Positions 42,475 to 51,769 are shown, counted from the stretch's first letter. The stretch: DNA of 64,000 nucleotides from Lachnoclostridium sp. (GCA_023665475.1 JAMPEB010000008.1:1-64000); one strand, 5' to 3'. Notes: generated by a model from the sequence alone, not told the origin. Translations and numbers: made by a program.

Positions 42475-44331
42475 ATGTGCGGAATATGTGGTTTTTATGA
42501 TATGCAGAGTGTGCAGGGGCAGGGGCTTTTAAGCGGAGCGGAAGGCATTCTCGATGCTATGCTGAACGCCATCAGACATAGAGGTCCGGACGGAAGAGGG
42601 ACCTTAGTGCTTGAAAAGGCGGCTCTGGGATTTAACAGGCTGAGTTTCATTGATTTGGACGGCGGGATGCAGCCCATTCAAAATGAAGATCAAACCATAT
42701 CCATGATATGTAACGGAGAAATTTATAATTTTAAAGAGCTGCGTGAGGAGCTGCTGGCAAAGGGGCATGTTTTCCGCACCAAGACGGATGTGGAGGTGAT
42801 TCTGCATCTGTATGAGGAATGCGGAACGGATTTTCCCAAGCGGTTGAACGGTCAGTTTGCCATTGCGCTGTATGATGAGAAAGCAGGGTGTTTTTTTCTG
42901 GTCAGGGATCAGATCGGAATCTGTCCCCTGTTTTATACCGTTGTAGGCGGGCGTGTGGTGTTTGCATCGGAAATCAAGGCAATTTTGGAATATCCCGGCG
43001 TGGAGAGAAAACTGAATCTGAAGGCAGTAGACCAGTTGATGAATTATCCGGGCGTGGTTTCTCCGATGACATTTTTCAAGGGAATCTATTCCTTGAGAAG
43101 CGGGCATATGCTTCAGATCATGCAGGGTCAGGAAATAAAGGATATCGAGTATTGGGATATGATTTATCATAATGACGAAGAGGACAGGGGCGAGGCATAT
43201 TATGTGGAGAGGCTGCGGGAAATGCTGAAAACCGCCATATCCAGAAGACTGGTTGCCGATGTGCCCATCGGATTTTATATTTCGGGAGGATTGGACAGCT
43301 CGGTGGTGGCGTGTTATATCGGAAAGTATCTTTTAAACAGCTATTATTCCTTTTCGGCGGAGATTGGAGAGGGAGAGCTGGATGAAAGCCGTTTTCAGAA
43401 GATTATCCGCGATTATGTGAAATCGGAGCATTACAGCACCAAGGTTGCCGAGGAGGAAATCTGGAGCAATCTGTGGCAGGTGATTTATCATGCGGAATCG
43501 GCAGTCAAGGAAAGCTATGATGTGGCGGCATATTTGCTGTCTGAGCTGGTGAGCGGCTCACAGGCAAAAGCCGTTTTGACAGGGCAGGGGTCCGATGAAT
43601 TTTTCTGTGGTTATGCAGGATATATGGTGGATCTTTTCAGAAATATGCAAAGGGGGCAGATGTCCGCCGAGGAATGCGAAGTCAACGAACGCCTGTGGGG
43701 AGATCCTTATTTCCGCTATGAGCGTATTCATCCGGAAATCCGAAAGATCCACAAACAGATTTACAGCGAGAATGTCAGGGGTGAAATCGATACATTTTCC
43801 GCCTTTGCGGAAAGTCCTATTTCGGTGGAGAAGGTAAAGGGCTTAAGTTCTCAGAAGAGAAGGTCTTATATTGATTATAAGCTGCGGCTCTCGGATCATC
43901 TTTTGATTGAACACGGGGATCATATGTTTTTCTCCCATTCCGTGGAGGGGAGGCATCCCTTTCTGGATGCGGAGCTGCTCTCTTTTATAGCGGAAATCCC
44001 CGACAAATACAAGCTGAACGGCACCAACGAAAAGTATATTCTGAAAAAAGCCGGAGAGGGGATTGTGCCGGAGGAAATCTTAAAACGCAGGAAATTTCCT
44101 TTTCAGGCGCCCGGTATGTCGGCTATGGTGAAGCGTTCCGGCGGGAAGTTGGAATTTCTGGAGGATTCCCTCATTAAAAAATATGATATTTTTGATGTGG
44201 GTTATGTAAATGAGATGAAAAAGATTTATAGTCAGAGCGATTTTAAACTGATGGGCGCTTATGAGATTGATTACTTACTGATTGTCATGACGGTTACCAT
44301 GCTGTGCGAGCGGTTTTCACTTTCTGTTTAG
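42475..44331 (+). CDS. asnB: Asparagine synthetase-like glutamine amidotransferase
   Basis: The 618-residue protein has a class II glutaminase domain beginning MCGICGF; ATG 42475 is chosen because Cys2 must become the free N-terminal nucleophile. The synthetase domain has the PP-loop SGGLDSS near residue 270. Length fits AsnB. It may make free asparagine, but its place 46 bases after the Dlt-like genes makes amidation of a surface amino acid possible; related AsnH in lactococci amidates D-Asp of the wall. Confidence 0.9.
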   Translation: MCGICGFYDMQSVQGQGLLSGAEGILDAMLNAIRHRGPDGRGTLVLEKAALGFNRLSFIDLDGGMQPIQNEDQTISMICNGEIYNFKELREELLAKGHVFRTKTDVEVILHLYEECGTDFPKRLNGQFAIALYDEKAGCFFLVRDQIGICPLFYTVVGGRVVFASEIKAILEYPGVERKLNLKAVDQLMNYPGVVSPMTFFKGIYSLRSGHMLQIMQGQEIKDIEYWDMIYHNDEEDRGEAYYVERLREMLKTAISRRLVADVPIGFYISGGLDSSVVACYIGKYLLNSYYSFSAEIGEGELDESRFQKIIRDYVKSEHYSTKVAEEEIWSNLWQVIYHAESAVKESYDVAAYLLSELVSGSQAKAVLTGQGSDEFFCGYAGYMVDLFRNMQRGQMSAEECEVNERLWGDPYFRYERIHPEIRKIHKQIYSENVRGEIDTFSAFAESPISVEKVKGLSSQKRRSYIDYKLRLSDHLLIEHGDHMFFSHSVEGRHPFLDAELLSFIAEIPDKYKLNGTNEKYILKKAGEGIVPEEILKRRKFPFQAPGMSAMVKRSGGKLEFLEDSLIKKYDIFDVGYVNEMKKIYSQSDFKLMGAYEIDYLLIVMTVTMLCERFSLSV

Positions 44332-44341
44332 GAGGGATAAG

Positions 44342-45820
44342 ATGTTATATATCGGAATTGATTTGGGTACATCGGCGGTAAAGCTTTTATTGATGGACAG
44401 CGGGGGGAAAATATGCAATATCGTATCGAAGGAATACCCCCTGTCTTTTCCCAAGCCGGGATGGTCGGAGCAAAATCCTGAGGATTGGTATGAGCAGACC
44501 ATGGAAGGGATGAAGGAGCTGTTAAAGGATGCCGACAGGACCAAGGTGGCAGGCATCAGCTTTGGCGGACAGATGCACGGGCTGGTGATTCTGGATGAGG
44601 AAGATAAGGTGATCCGTCCCGCCATTCTCTGGAATGACGGAAGAACGGCGGAGGAGTGTGAATATCTCAATCAGACCATAGGCAGGGAAAAGCTTTCCCG
44701 GTACACGGCAAACATTGCTTTTGCGGGGTTCACCGCGCCCAAGCTTCTCTGGGTAAAAGACAAGGAGCCGGAGAATTTTGCCCGTATCCGTAAAATCATG
44801 CTGCCCAAGGATTACATAGCATACAGGCTCACGGGAGTACATTGCACGGATGCCTCCGACGCCTCCGGTATGCTGTTGTTTGATGTAAAAGAACGGAAGT
44901 GGTCCAAGGAGATGTGTGAAATCTGCGGCATTTCGGAAAAGCAGTTACCCAAGTGCTTTGAAAGTTATGAGAAAGTGGGGACGGTGCTTCCCGAAATAGC
45001 GGCGGAGCTCGGCATTTCCGATAAGACGGTGGTGGCGGCAGGCGCAGGCGACAATGCGGCGGCGGCAGTGGGAACCGGTACGGTGGACGCTCACAGATGC
45101 AATATTTCTCTGGGAACCAGCGGCACTATTTTTATTACCACCGAAAAGTTCGGGGTGGATGAGCATAATGCGCTTCATTCCTTTGCCCATGCGGACGGGA
45201 ATTACCATTTGATGGGGTGCATGCTCAGCGCGGCGTCCTGCAATAAATGGTGGATGGAGGATATTCTCGGCACTGTGGATTTTGCAGGGGAGCAGGAGGC
45301 GATCGGCAGACTGGGAGAGAATGCGGTATATTTTCTGCCCTATCTCATGGGAGAGCGTTCTCCCCACAATGACCCCAATGCCAGAGGCGCTTTTATCGGC
45401 ATGAGTATGGATACTTCCAGAGCGGATATGACGCAGGCGGTGTTGGAGGGAGTGGCGTTTGCGCTGCGGGATTCCCTTGAGGTGGCCAAGTCTCTGGGAA
45501 TCATGCCGGAGAGGACCAAGATCTGCGGAGGCGGGGCAAAGAGTCCTCTTTGGAGGAAAATCATTGCCAATGTGTTGAACCTGAAAGTGGATGTGATAGA
45601 AAACGAGCAGGGTCCCGCTCTCGGCGGCGCCATGCTGGCGGCGGTGGCCTGTGGCGAATATGGCAGCGTGAAGGAAATTGCGGATAAGGTGGTAAAGGTA
45701 GTGGACACTGTGGAGCCGGAGGAGGAGCTGGTGGAGAAATATCAGAGGCGTTATGAGGTGTTCAGGGAAATTTATCCGTTGTGCAAGCCGCTGTTTGAAA
45801 AGATGGCAGGAACAAGTTAA
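44342..45820 (+). CDS. xylB: Xylulokinase (FGGY family)
   Basis: Phosphorylates D-xylulose or a related ketose. The 492-residue protein has GIDLGTSAVKLLLMD, the GQMHGLVILD signature of xylulokinases, LGTSGTIFI and GGGAKSPLWRKIIANVL. It follows asnB after 10 bases, behind AGGAGGGA, which suggests co-transcription. Confidence 0.9.
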   Translation: MLYIGIDLGTSAVKLLLMDSGGKICNIVSKEYPLSFPKPGWSEQNPEDWYEQTMEGMKELLKDADRTKVAGISFGGQMHGLVILDEEDKVIRPAILWNDGRTAEECEYLNQTIGREKLSRYTANIAFAGFTAPKLLWVKDKEPENFARIRKIMLPKDYIAYRLTGVHCTDASDASGMLLFDVKERKWSKEMCEICGISEKQLPKCFESYEKVGTVLPEIAAELGISDKTVVAAGAGDNAAAAVGTGTVDAHRCNISLGTSGTIFITTEKFGVDEHNALHSFAHADGNYHLMGCMLSAASCNKWWMEDILGTVDFAGEQEAIGRLGENAVYFLPYLMGERSPHNDPNARGAFIGMSMDTSRADMTQAVLEGVAFALRDSLEVAKSLGIMPERTKICGGGAKSPLWRKIIANVLNLKVDVIENEQGPALGGAMLAAVACGEYGSVKEIADKVVKVVDTVEPEEELVEKYQRRYEVFREIYPLCKPLFEKMAGTS

Positions 45821-45978
45821 AAATCTAGGCGTTTGCGAAACTCTGGGTTTTGCAGAGTGTCGTTGTACAGATTGCACATTCCACCGCAGACGCGCTCTCG
45901 CTTTGGCTGCTTGTGGAACATGCAATCTGTACAACTCGGTTTATGAAAGTTTGAGTTTTGCAAACGCCTAAGTTAAAA
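45814..45978. mobile_element. MITE-like inverted-repeat element between xylB and the isomerase gene
   Basis: TAGGCGTTTGCGAAACTC (45826-45843) and GAGTTTTGCAAACGCCTA (45953-45970) are outer inverted repeats with one mismatch; a second nested pair lies at 45862-45883 and 45914-45935. AAGTTAAAA flanks the element on both sides (45814-45822 and 45970-45978), like a 9-bp target duplication. There is no coding capacity. The left flank is the xylB stop region. Confidence 0.6.
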
Positions 45979-45998
45979 CCATGTAAGGAGGAAGAGAT

Positions 45999-47486
45999 AT
46001 GAACAATTTACCGAAAGTAAAGGTGGGAATTGTGGCTGTAAGCCGTGACTGTTTTCCGGAGAGTCTTTCCGTAAACAGGAGAAAAGCTTTGGTGGAAGCA
46101 TACGCGGCAAAGTATGGGACGGAGGATATTTATGAGTGCCCCGTGTGCATTGTGGAGAGCGAAATCCACATGGTGCAGGCGCTGGAAAGCATCAAAGCCG
46201 CAGGCTGCAACGCCCTGTGTGTTTATCTGGGCAACTTTGGCCCGGAAATTGCGGAAACCTTGCTTGCAAAGCATTTTGACGGTCCGGCTATGTTCATTGC
46301 GGCTGCGGAGGAGAGCCAGAACGACCTTGTGGGCGGCAGGGGGGATGCTTACTGCGGAATGCTGAACGCAAGCTATAATCTGAAATTGCGCAATATCAAG
46401 GCATATATTCCGGAAAATCCCGTGGGAACCGCCGCGCAGTGTGCGGAAATGATTCATGAATTTCTGCCCATTGCAAGGGCTGTTGTAGGATTGCGGGATT
46501 TAAAGATTATTTCCTTCGGTCCGCGCCCTTTAAATTTCCTTGCCTGCAACGCGCCGATTAAGCAGTTGTACAATCTGGGAGTGGAAATCGAGGAAAATTC
46601 CGAGCTGGATTTATTTGAAGCATTCAAGAAGCATGAGGGTGACGGACGGATTCCGGCAAAGGTAAAGGAGATGGAAGAGGAGCTTGGGGCAGGCAACTTA
46701 AAGCCCGGTATTCTGCCTAAGCTGGCACAGTATGAAATCACCCTTTTAGACTGGGTGGAAGAGCATAAAGGATATCGGAAATATGTGGCAATCGCGGGAA
46801 AATGCTGGCCGGCGTTCCAGACGCAGTTCGGCTTTGTGCCCTGTTATGTAAACAGCCGTCTTACGGGCATGGGGATTCCGGTGTCCTGCGAGGTGGATAT
46901 TTATGGATGCCTGAGTGAATTTATCGGTTTCTGTGTCAGTCAGGATACCGTAACGCTGCTGGATATTAACAATACGGTTCCGGATGATATGTATGCGGAA
47001 TCCATCCAAAATAAATTTCCTTATAAGGACAATGATGTATTTATGGGATTCCACTGCGGCAATACCAGCTCCAAGAAGCTTTCTTTCTGCAATATGAAAT
47101 ATCAGATGATTATGGCGAGAAATCTGCCGGAAGAGGTGACACAGGGAACTCTGGAGGGGGATATTCTTCCCGGGGACATCACTTTTTACCGTCTCCAATC
47201 CACCGCAGACTGCAGACTGCGCGCCTATATCGCTCAGGGAGAAGTGCTTCCCGTGGCTACCAAATCCTTCGGAAGCATCGGTGTGTTTGCCATTCCGCAG
47301 ATGGGGCGCTTCTACCGCCATGTGCTCATCGAGAAAAATTATCCTCATCATGGCGCAGTGGCTTTCGGACATTATGGAAAAGCATTGTATGAGGTGTTTA
47401 AGTATGTGGGTGTGCCCGTGGAAGATTTGAATTTCAACCAGCCTGCAGGGATGATGTATCCTACGGAGAATCCGTTTCAGGCATAA
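45999..47486 (+). CDS. L-fucose/L-arabinose isomerase-family protein
   Basis: The 495-residue protein resembles the fucose/arabinose isomerase fold: an N-terminal Rossmann-type part (VGIVAVSRDCF, ALCVYLGNFGPE) and a C-terminal part with the conserved NTSSKKLSFC and HGAVAFGHYG stretches. It should interconvert an aldose and a ketose; paired with xylB a pentose is likely, but the sugar cannot be named. AAGGAGGAAGAG precedes the ATG. Confidence 0.8.
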   Translation: MNNLPKVKVGIVAVSRDCFPESLSVNRRKALVEAYAAKYGTEDIYECPVCIVESEIHMVQALESIKAAGCNALCVYLGNFGPEIAETLLAKHFDGPAMFIAAAEESQNDLVGGRGDAYCGMLNASYNLKLRNIKAYIPENPVGTAAQCAEMIHEFLPIARAVVGLRDLKIISFGPRPLNFLACNAPIKQLYNLGVEIEENSELDLFEAFKKHEGDGRIPAKVKEMEEELGAGNLKPGILPKLAQYEITLLDWVEEHKGYRKYVAIAGKCWPAFQTQFGFVPCYVNSRLTGMGIPVSCEVDIYGCLSEFIGFCVSQDTVTLLDINNTVPDDMYAESIQNKFPYKDNDVFMGFHCGNTSSKKLSFCNMKYQMIMARNLPEEVTQGTLEGDILPGDITFYRLQSTADCRLRAYIAQGEVLPVATKSFGSIGVFAIPQMGRFYRHVLIEKNYPHHGAVAFGHYGKALYEVFKYVGVPVEDLNFNQPAGMMYPTENPFQA

Positions 47487-47517
47487 AAAATCCGGCTGTG
47501 GGCCATAGAGATAAGAT

Positions 47518-47620
47518 GGGGCTGCCATAGTGTGATATGCTTCACATCCTGATTTGAGATTCCATGGAGAATATCAGGAACACTTGCAATATCATGATAT
47601 GGCAGCCGTTTTGTTTTATT
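47518..47620. terminator. Branched terminator-like structure between convergent genes
   Basis: GGCTGCCATA (47520-47529) pairs perfectly with TATGGCAGCC (47598-47607), followed by a T-rich tract. The 68 bases between form two further hairpins: a GTGTGA/TCACAT pair (47530-47547) and CCTGAT/ATCAGG (47548-47578). It can end transcription of the isomerase gene, but is larger than a usual terminator. Confidence 0.65.
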
Positions 47621-47622
47621 TA

Positions 47623-47736
47623 TTAGTTTTCTGTGTCGTCCGTCTCGGCAGCCACGGCAGAGACTACGGAAGAAACCACCGCAATCACTACGGCAATAAT
47701 GATAATCAGCAAACCGCCCGCTAATACAATAAACAT
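47623..47736 (-). CDS. 37-residue single-helix membrane protein
   Basis: Too short for routine gene calling. An ATG at 47736 on the minus strand follows AAAAGGAGTG, and the peptide starts MFIVLAGGLLIIIIAVVIAV and ends in an acidic tail (ETDDTEN). One membrane helix fills most of it. A near-consensus promoter lies upstream on the same strand. The function is unknown; small proteins of this kind often bind larger membrane proteins. Inside the gap 47487-47973, which also holds the branched terminator and the promoter of the next gene. Confidence 0.7.
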   Translation of the reverse strand: MFIVLAGGLLIIIIAVVIAVVSSVVSAVAAETDDTEN

Positions 47737-47770
47737 GATAAAATCACTCCTTTTCCTGTGTGATAGCTAA

Positions 47771-47799
47771 ATTATACCAGAAGTTTTCGGAAAATACAA
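47771..47799 (-). promoter_or_regulatory. Promoter of the 37-residue membrane protein gene
   Basis: On the minus strand TTGTAT (47799-47794), a 17-base spacer and TATAAT (47776-47771), about 35 bases before the ATG. Confidence 0.8.
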
Positions 47800-47871
47800 T
47801 GGATTTTGGATAACTTGTGGAGGAGGGACATAAATGTTTCTATTTTTTTAGTAAATTTATACATAAAAGAA

Positions 47872-47900
47872 TGGAAAAAGTAAAGAGGATAAGGTATAAT
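47872..47900 (+). promoter_or_regulatory. Possible promoter of the EAL gene
   Basis: TATAAT at 47895-47900 with a poor -35 (TGGAAA, 47872-47877) at 17 bases. Confidence 0.45.
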
Positions 47901-47973
47901 AAAATTAATAATATTGTTTTTAGTTATATGATGACGCGGAACCACAAATGAGATTTGTGACAGAGGGAAGCAT

Positions 47974-49374
47974 ATGAGCTATCAGAAAGCGAGAGAAGAC
48001 ATCATAACAGCATCACCCATGACCACGGAAGAGGGAAAAGAGGAATTATACCAATATTCCGTGAGGAGAATGGAAGAATCAAAGGGTGAGAACAATAATA
48101 ATTCTCTTACGGGTCTGCCCAATCTTCGGTATTTCTTTTATTTGTGCGGGGAGATGATAAAGGAGAATCCGGACAAAAAGTTCGGCGTGATTGTCATGGA
48201 CATTGCCCAATTTAAGGCAGTCAATGAATTCTGCGGCCGAAAAGAAGGCGACCGCATGTTGAAATTTATAGGCATCTGCTTTAAGGAGTGGGAGAATCTG
48301 CGTCCTCTGACCTATGCCTGTCATCTGAGGGCGGATAATTATGCTCTCTGTACGGCATATGAGCAGGAAGAGGAATTTGCGGAAATCGTGAAAGATATCA
48401 AACAAAAGATAGATGCATTTCCCTTTGCTTATAAGGTGCTGCCTTCCTTTGGAATAGCCGCATCTACGGAATCGCGACCCTCCGTCAGCTATATGAAGGA
48501 CTGTGCCACTGTGGCAATGAACAGTATTAAAGGGAAATATTTTGCCACCTATGCTTATTTTGACTCCACCATGCGCAAACAACTGATGTGGGAGAAGCAG
48601 GTGGAAAATGATATCGTGGCAGCCATGGAAAACCGTGAGATTGTGTATTATATACAGCCCAAAGTGGATATGGCTACCGGCAGAATTGTAGGCGGAGAAG
48701 CGCTGGTGCGCTGGATATCTCCCGAGAAAGGGGTAATCAGTCCCGGAGCATTTGTTCCCATATTGGAAAAGAACGGTTTTATTATCAATGTGGACGAGTA
48801 TATCTGGAAACAGGTTTTTGAATATCAGGGCGGACTGAAAAAGGCAGGGCGGACGCTGGTGCCGATTTCCGTCAATGTATCCAGAGTGCATGCTTATGAT
48901 AAGAATTTGTGCGACACCTTATGCAGCTTGAGGCAGGAATATGATGTTCCGGCGGACTGTACGATTTTGGAGTTGACGGAAAGCGCTTTTCTTGCGGATG
49001 AGGAAGGTATGTTCCGGCGGATGCAGGTACTTCGTGAACAGGGATTTAAGATTTCCATGGATGATTTTGGAACGGGTTATTCGACTATGAATATGCTGAA
49101 AACCCAGCCCATGGATGAAATTAAAATGGACAGGGCGTTTATTCTGGATTTGGAGAATGATAAGAGCAGGATTATTCTGGAATACACCATCAGCATGCTT
49201 TTGGCATTAAACGCGAAGATTGTGATAGAGGGCGTGGAGACGGAAGAACAGAAGGAGTTTCTCTTGAACTGTGGCTGCAGGGACGCGCAGGGGTTCCTGT
49301 TTTACAAACCTATGCCCGTGAAAGAATTTGACGAGCTTCTGCGCAGGCAGGAAGAGAATGACAGGCTTTCATAG
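47974..49374 (+). CDS. c-di-GMP phosphodiesterase (degenerate GGDEF plus EAL)
   Basis: Should cut c-di-GMP. In the 466-residue protein the GGDEF motif is replaced by RADNY (119-123), so cyclase activity is lost. The EAL domain keeps EAL (242-244), the metal-binding LTES Glu, DDFGTG (363-368), IKMD and EGVETEEQ, so it is likely active. No membrane segment is seen. It lies directly before the Tad pilus genes, which suggests c-di-GMP control of the pilus. Confidence 0.92.
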   Translation: MSYQKAREDIITASPMTTEEGKEELYQYSVRRMEESKGENNNNSLTGLPNLRYFFYLCGEMIKENPDKKFGVIVMDIAQFKAVNEFCGRKEGDRMLKFIGICFKEWENLRPLTYACHLRADNYALCTAYEQEEEFAEIVKDIKQKIDAFPFAYKVLPSFGIAASTESRPSVSYMKDCATVAMNSIKGKYFATYAYFDSTMRKQLMWEKQVENDIVAAMENREIVYYIQPKVDMATGRIVGGEALVRWISPEKGVISPGAFVPILEKNGFIINVDEYIWKQVFEYQGGLKKAGRTLVPISVNVSRVHAYDKNLCDTLCSLRQEYDVPADCTILELTESAFLADEEGMFRRMQVLREQGFKISMDDFGTGYSTMNMLKTQPMDEIKMDRAFILDLENDKSRIILEYTISMLLALNAKIVIEGVETEEQKEFLLNCGCRDAQGFLFYKPMPVKEFDELLRRQEENDRLS

Positions 49375-49424
49375 CCGGGGAATGACGGAAAAATTTTAAA
49401 ATCCTGAAATTTATTTTTTGGGAC

Positions 49425-49453
49425 TTGACAGAAGGATAAAAACGGTGTAAATT
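49425..49453 (+). promoter_or_regulatory. Promoter of the Tad pilus genes
   Basis: TTGACA (49425-49430), a 17-base spacer and TAAATT (49448-49453). The leader to the cpaF start is about 180 bases; I see no further element in it. Confidence 0.65.
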
Positions 49454-49642
49454 GATAATTACTTGACAGGCGGAATGTCTGCCGGGTATCTGTTTATCAA
49501 GACCGTTTCGGTCAGGTTACCAGTGAATGAGTTTCAGGATTTTTTGTTTTGGTCTGTTTTTGTACCCATTTTTCGGAAAATTGCGCGCATTTCGGGAAGG
49601 TGTGCCGGGTCAGGACAAGAGTACGGATGTAAGGGAGGAATG

Positions 49643-50797
49643 ATGAAGACAGAAAACATAAGAGAAAAAAAGGCGCTTTCCGTAGAGGAAGGACTGCAGA
49701 GTCTGGTAAACGATTATATCACCCAGAAGCAGACTTCTCTGATACAGATGAAGAAGGGGATTTTGGGGAAGAAGGAATTTTTGGAGGAGGCTGCACAGCA
49801 TGTAAAACATCGCTATTTTCTGGACGGGGAACAGAGGGAGCAGATAGTGAAAGCCTTTGAACAGTATATTTTTGGCTATTCCAGACTGTCTCCCCTGATT
49901 GATGATCCGCAGATATCGGATATACGCGTCATAGGTTATGACTGTATCCGCATCAAAAGAGCAGGCAGGCGTATGGATGCGGGAATTTCCTTTTCGGACG
50001 AGAAAGAATACAGGCAGTTTATTGATTACATTGCAACGAAAAATCAGGTTAACACATCTCATCTCAATGCCATTCAGCGATTTACGGACATAGAAAGCCA
50101 TTCGGACTTTATTCTGCGTTTTACGCTGTCCATGCCCCTTGTGAACACCTACCATCAGCCGTATTTATGCATCAGGAAGGTTCCGAAATCATTTCCTCAG
50201 ATTGGGGAGCTGGTTGAAAAGGGAATGTGCGATAAGGAGACGGCGGAATTGCTGGTGAAAAGATTCAGACAGGGTTCCACCCTGATCTGCGGCGGCAATT
50301 CTTCCGGGAAAACCACGCTTTTAAACGCTTTGAAGGAAACCCTGCCGGATGATATGGCAATTCTTGTGGCACAGCAGGCGGACGAGCTGACAACCAGATT
50401 TCATCCGGATATGATGTTTTTGCACTCCCTGCCGAATGTGGCGGAGAGTCAGGTAAATTATGATTTAAAGCATATCAGTATTGCGGGATTGACTATGGAT
50501 GTGGATTTTTTTATCGTGGGAGAAGTAAAGGGAGAGGAAGCCCTGTATCTTTTGAATGCGGCTTATACGGGGCAGATATGCGCCGCGACGATTCATGCGC
50601 CCTCTGCGGACAGAGCTCCCAATAAACTGGTGGATTATGCCATGTACGGGAGCAGATATTCCAGAGATGAGCTGATGAAAATGATGGATTGTTTTAAGAC
50701 CCTTGTGTTTATGGAGCATTACAGGGTAAAGGAGATTTTTGAGTGCAAGGGCTGGGATGAAAAAAGGAGGGAGCTTGCTTATGAACGGATTTATTAG
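49643..50797 (+). CDS. cpaF: Tad pilus ATPase CpaF/TadA
   Basis: Motor ATPase for Flp pilus assembly. The 384-residue protein has Walker A GGNSSGKTT (217-225), Walker B in FFIVGEVKGEEAL and the His-box region QICAATIHAPSA. ATG 49643 follows GGGAGGA; an upstream in-frame reading back to 49463 has no ribosome binding site and overlaps the promoter. The next gene overlaps its end by 17 bases. Confidence 0.93.
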   Translation: MKTENIREKKALSVEEGLQSLVNDYITQKQTSLIQMKKGILGKKEFLEEAAQHVKHRYFLDGEQREQIVKAFEQYIFGYSRLSPLIDDPQISDIRVIGYDCIRIKRAGRRMDAGISFSDEKEYRQFIDYIATKNQVNTSHLNAIQRFTDIESHSDFILRFTLSMPLVNTYHQPYLCIRKVPKSFPQIGELVEKGMCDKETAELLVKRFRQGSTLICGGNSSGKTTLLNALKETLPDDMAILVAQQADELTTRFHPDMMFLHSLPNVAESQVNYDLKHISIAGLTMDVDFFIVGEVKGEEALYLLNAAYTGQICAATIHAPSADRAPNKLVDYAMYGSRYSRDELMKMMDCFKTLVFMEHYRVKEIFECKGWDEKRRELAYERIY

Positions 50798-51725
50798 CGA
50801 ATGCGCTGTTTTTGTCTTGTTGCTTCTTGGTTTTTTCCTGTTGTTTTGGCGTATCCGGTGGCTTGCTTTGATTACCGGACTTTTGAGACGGACGGGAGAA
50901 AACATGGAGGAGGCCGCCAGATTAAGGCTTTTAGAAAACCGCAAAAAGCTGCTTGCCATAGAAAAGGAAAATTCCTTGTGGTTCCGGTTGGAGCGGGAGC
51001 TGCAATATAGCGGGCTCAAGCGCAGATTTCCCATCCTTACGGCGGAAAGATGGCTTTTGGGGAATCTGGCGGCAGGGGCTTTGCTCTTTCTGCTTTTGAC
51101 AGCAGTTTGGAATGGGAAAGGAGCCTTTTTGGGAGTGTTCTTGATTTGGAGCGGAGAATTTCTGGCGGTACAGTTCTGTAAAATGCACGCCATGAAAGCG
51201 GTAAACGAAAATCTTCTGAAATTTCTAGATTTTCTGGGAAATTATAGCATCACAGCCGGAGAAGTCACCGGAACTTTTCATCAGATCAGCAAATATGTGG
51301 AAGAACCTTTAAAAAGCGCGTTACAGGAGTGTTGTTATGAGGCGCAGACTACGGGGGATACAGGGCTTGCCCTGCTGTCAATGGCGGAAAAGATTGAGCA
51401 TCCCAAGTTCAAAGAGTTTGTGCGGAATATGGAGATTAATCTGCGCTATTGTGCCGATTTTACCAGATTAGTGGGAAACAGCAGGAGAAGTATGCGGGAT
51501 TATCTGAAACAGCGGGAAGAGCGAAAAAGTATGATTCGGGAGGCATCCGTTAATATGGCGCTGCTTTTGGGGATGTCGGTGTTTGTGTTTTTGATCGTGG
51601 ACAGGATGATAGAGGCGTCCATATGGACGATTCTTTTAAAAACTCTGCCGGGACAGGCGGCGCTGGTGCTGCTTGGCGTTATATTGTGTTTGTTTCTGGG
51701 ACAGATTTACCGGATACAAGCTTAA
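50781..51725 (+). CDS. tadB: Tad pilus inner-membrane protein TadB-like
   Basis: The 314-residue protein has an N-terminal helix, a GspF/T2SSF-type cytoplasmic domain (about 140-250) and C-terminal membrane helices (MALLLGMSVFVFLIV, LVLLGVILCLFLG), as in TadB. It forms the platform with TadC for the ATPase. ATG 50781 follows AAGGAGG. Confidence 0.85.
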   Translation: MNGFISECAVFVLLLLGFFLLFWRIRWLALITGLLRRTGENMEEAARLRLLENRKKLLAIEKENSLWFRLERELQYSGLKRRFPILTAERWLLGNLAAGALLFLLLTAVWNGKGAFLGVFLIWSGEFLAVQFCKMHAMKAVNENLLKFLDFLGNYSITAGEVTGTFHQISKYVEEPLKSALQECCYEAQTTGDTGLALLSMAEKIEHPKFKEFVRNMEINLRYCADFTRLVGNSRRSMRDYLKQREERKSMIREASVNMALLLGMSVFVFLIVDRMIEASIWTILLKTLPGQAALVLLGVILCLFLGQIYRIQA

Positions 51726-51769
51726 GCCCAAGTCAATAACATCGCTGTAATAAAGAAGAATACTAGAGT

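Noticed and set aside
49463..49642. N-terminal extension of cpaF by 60 residues
   Set aside because: No ribosome binding site, it sits just after the promoter and the sequence lacks family similarity; the start at 49643 has GGGAGGA.
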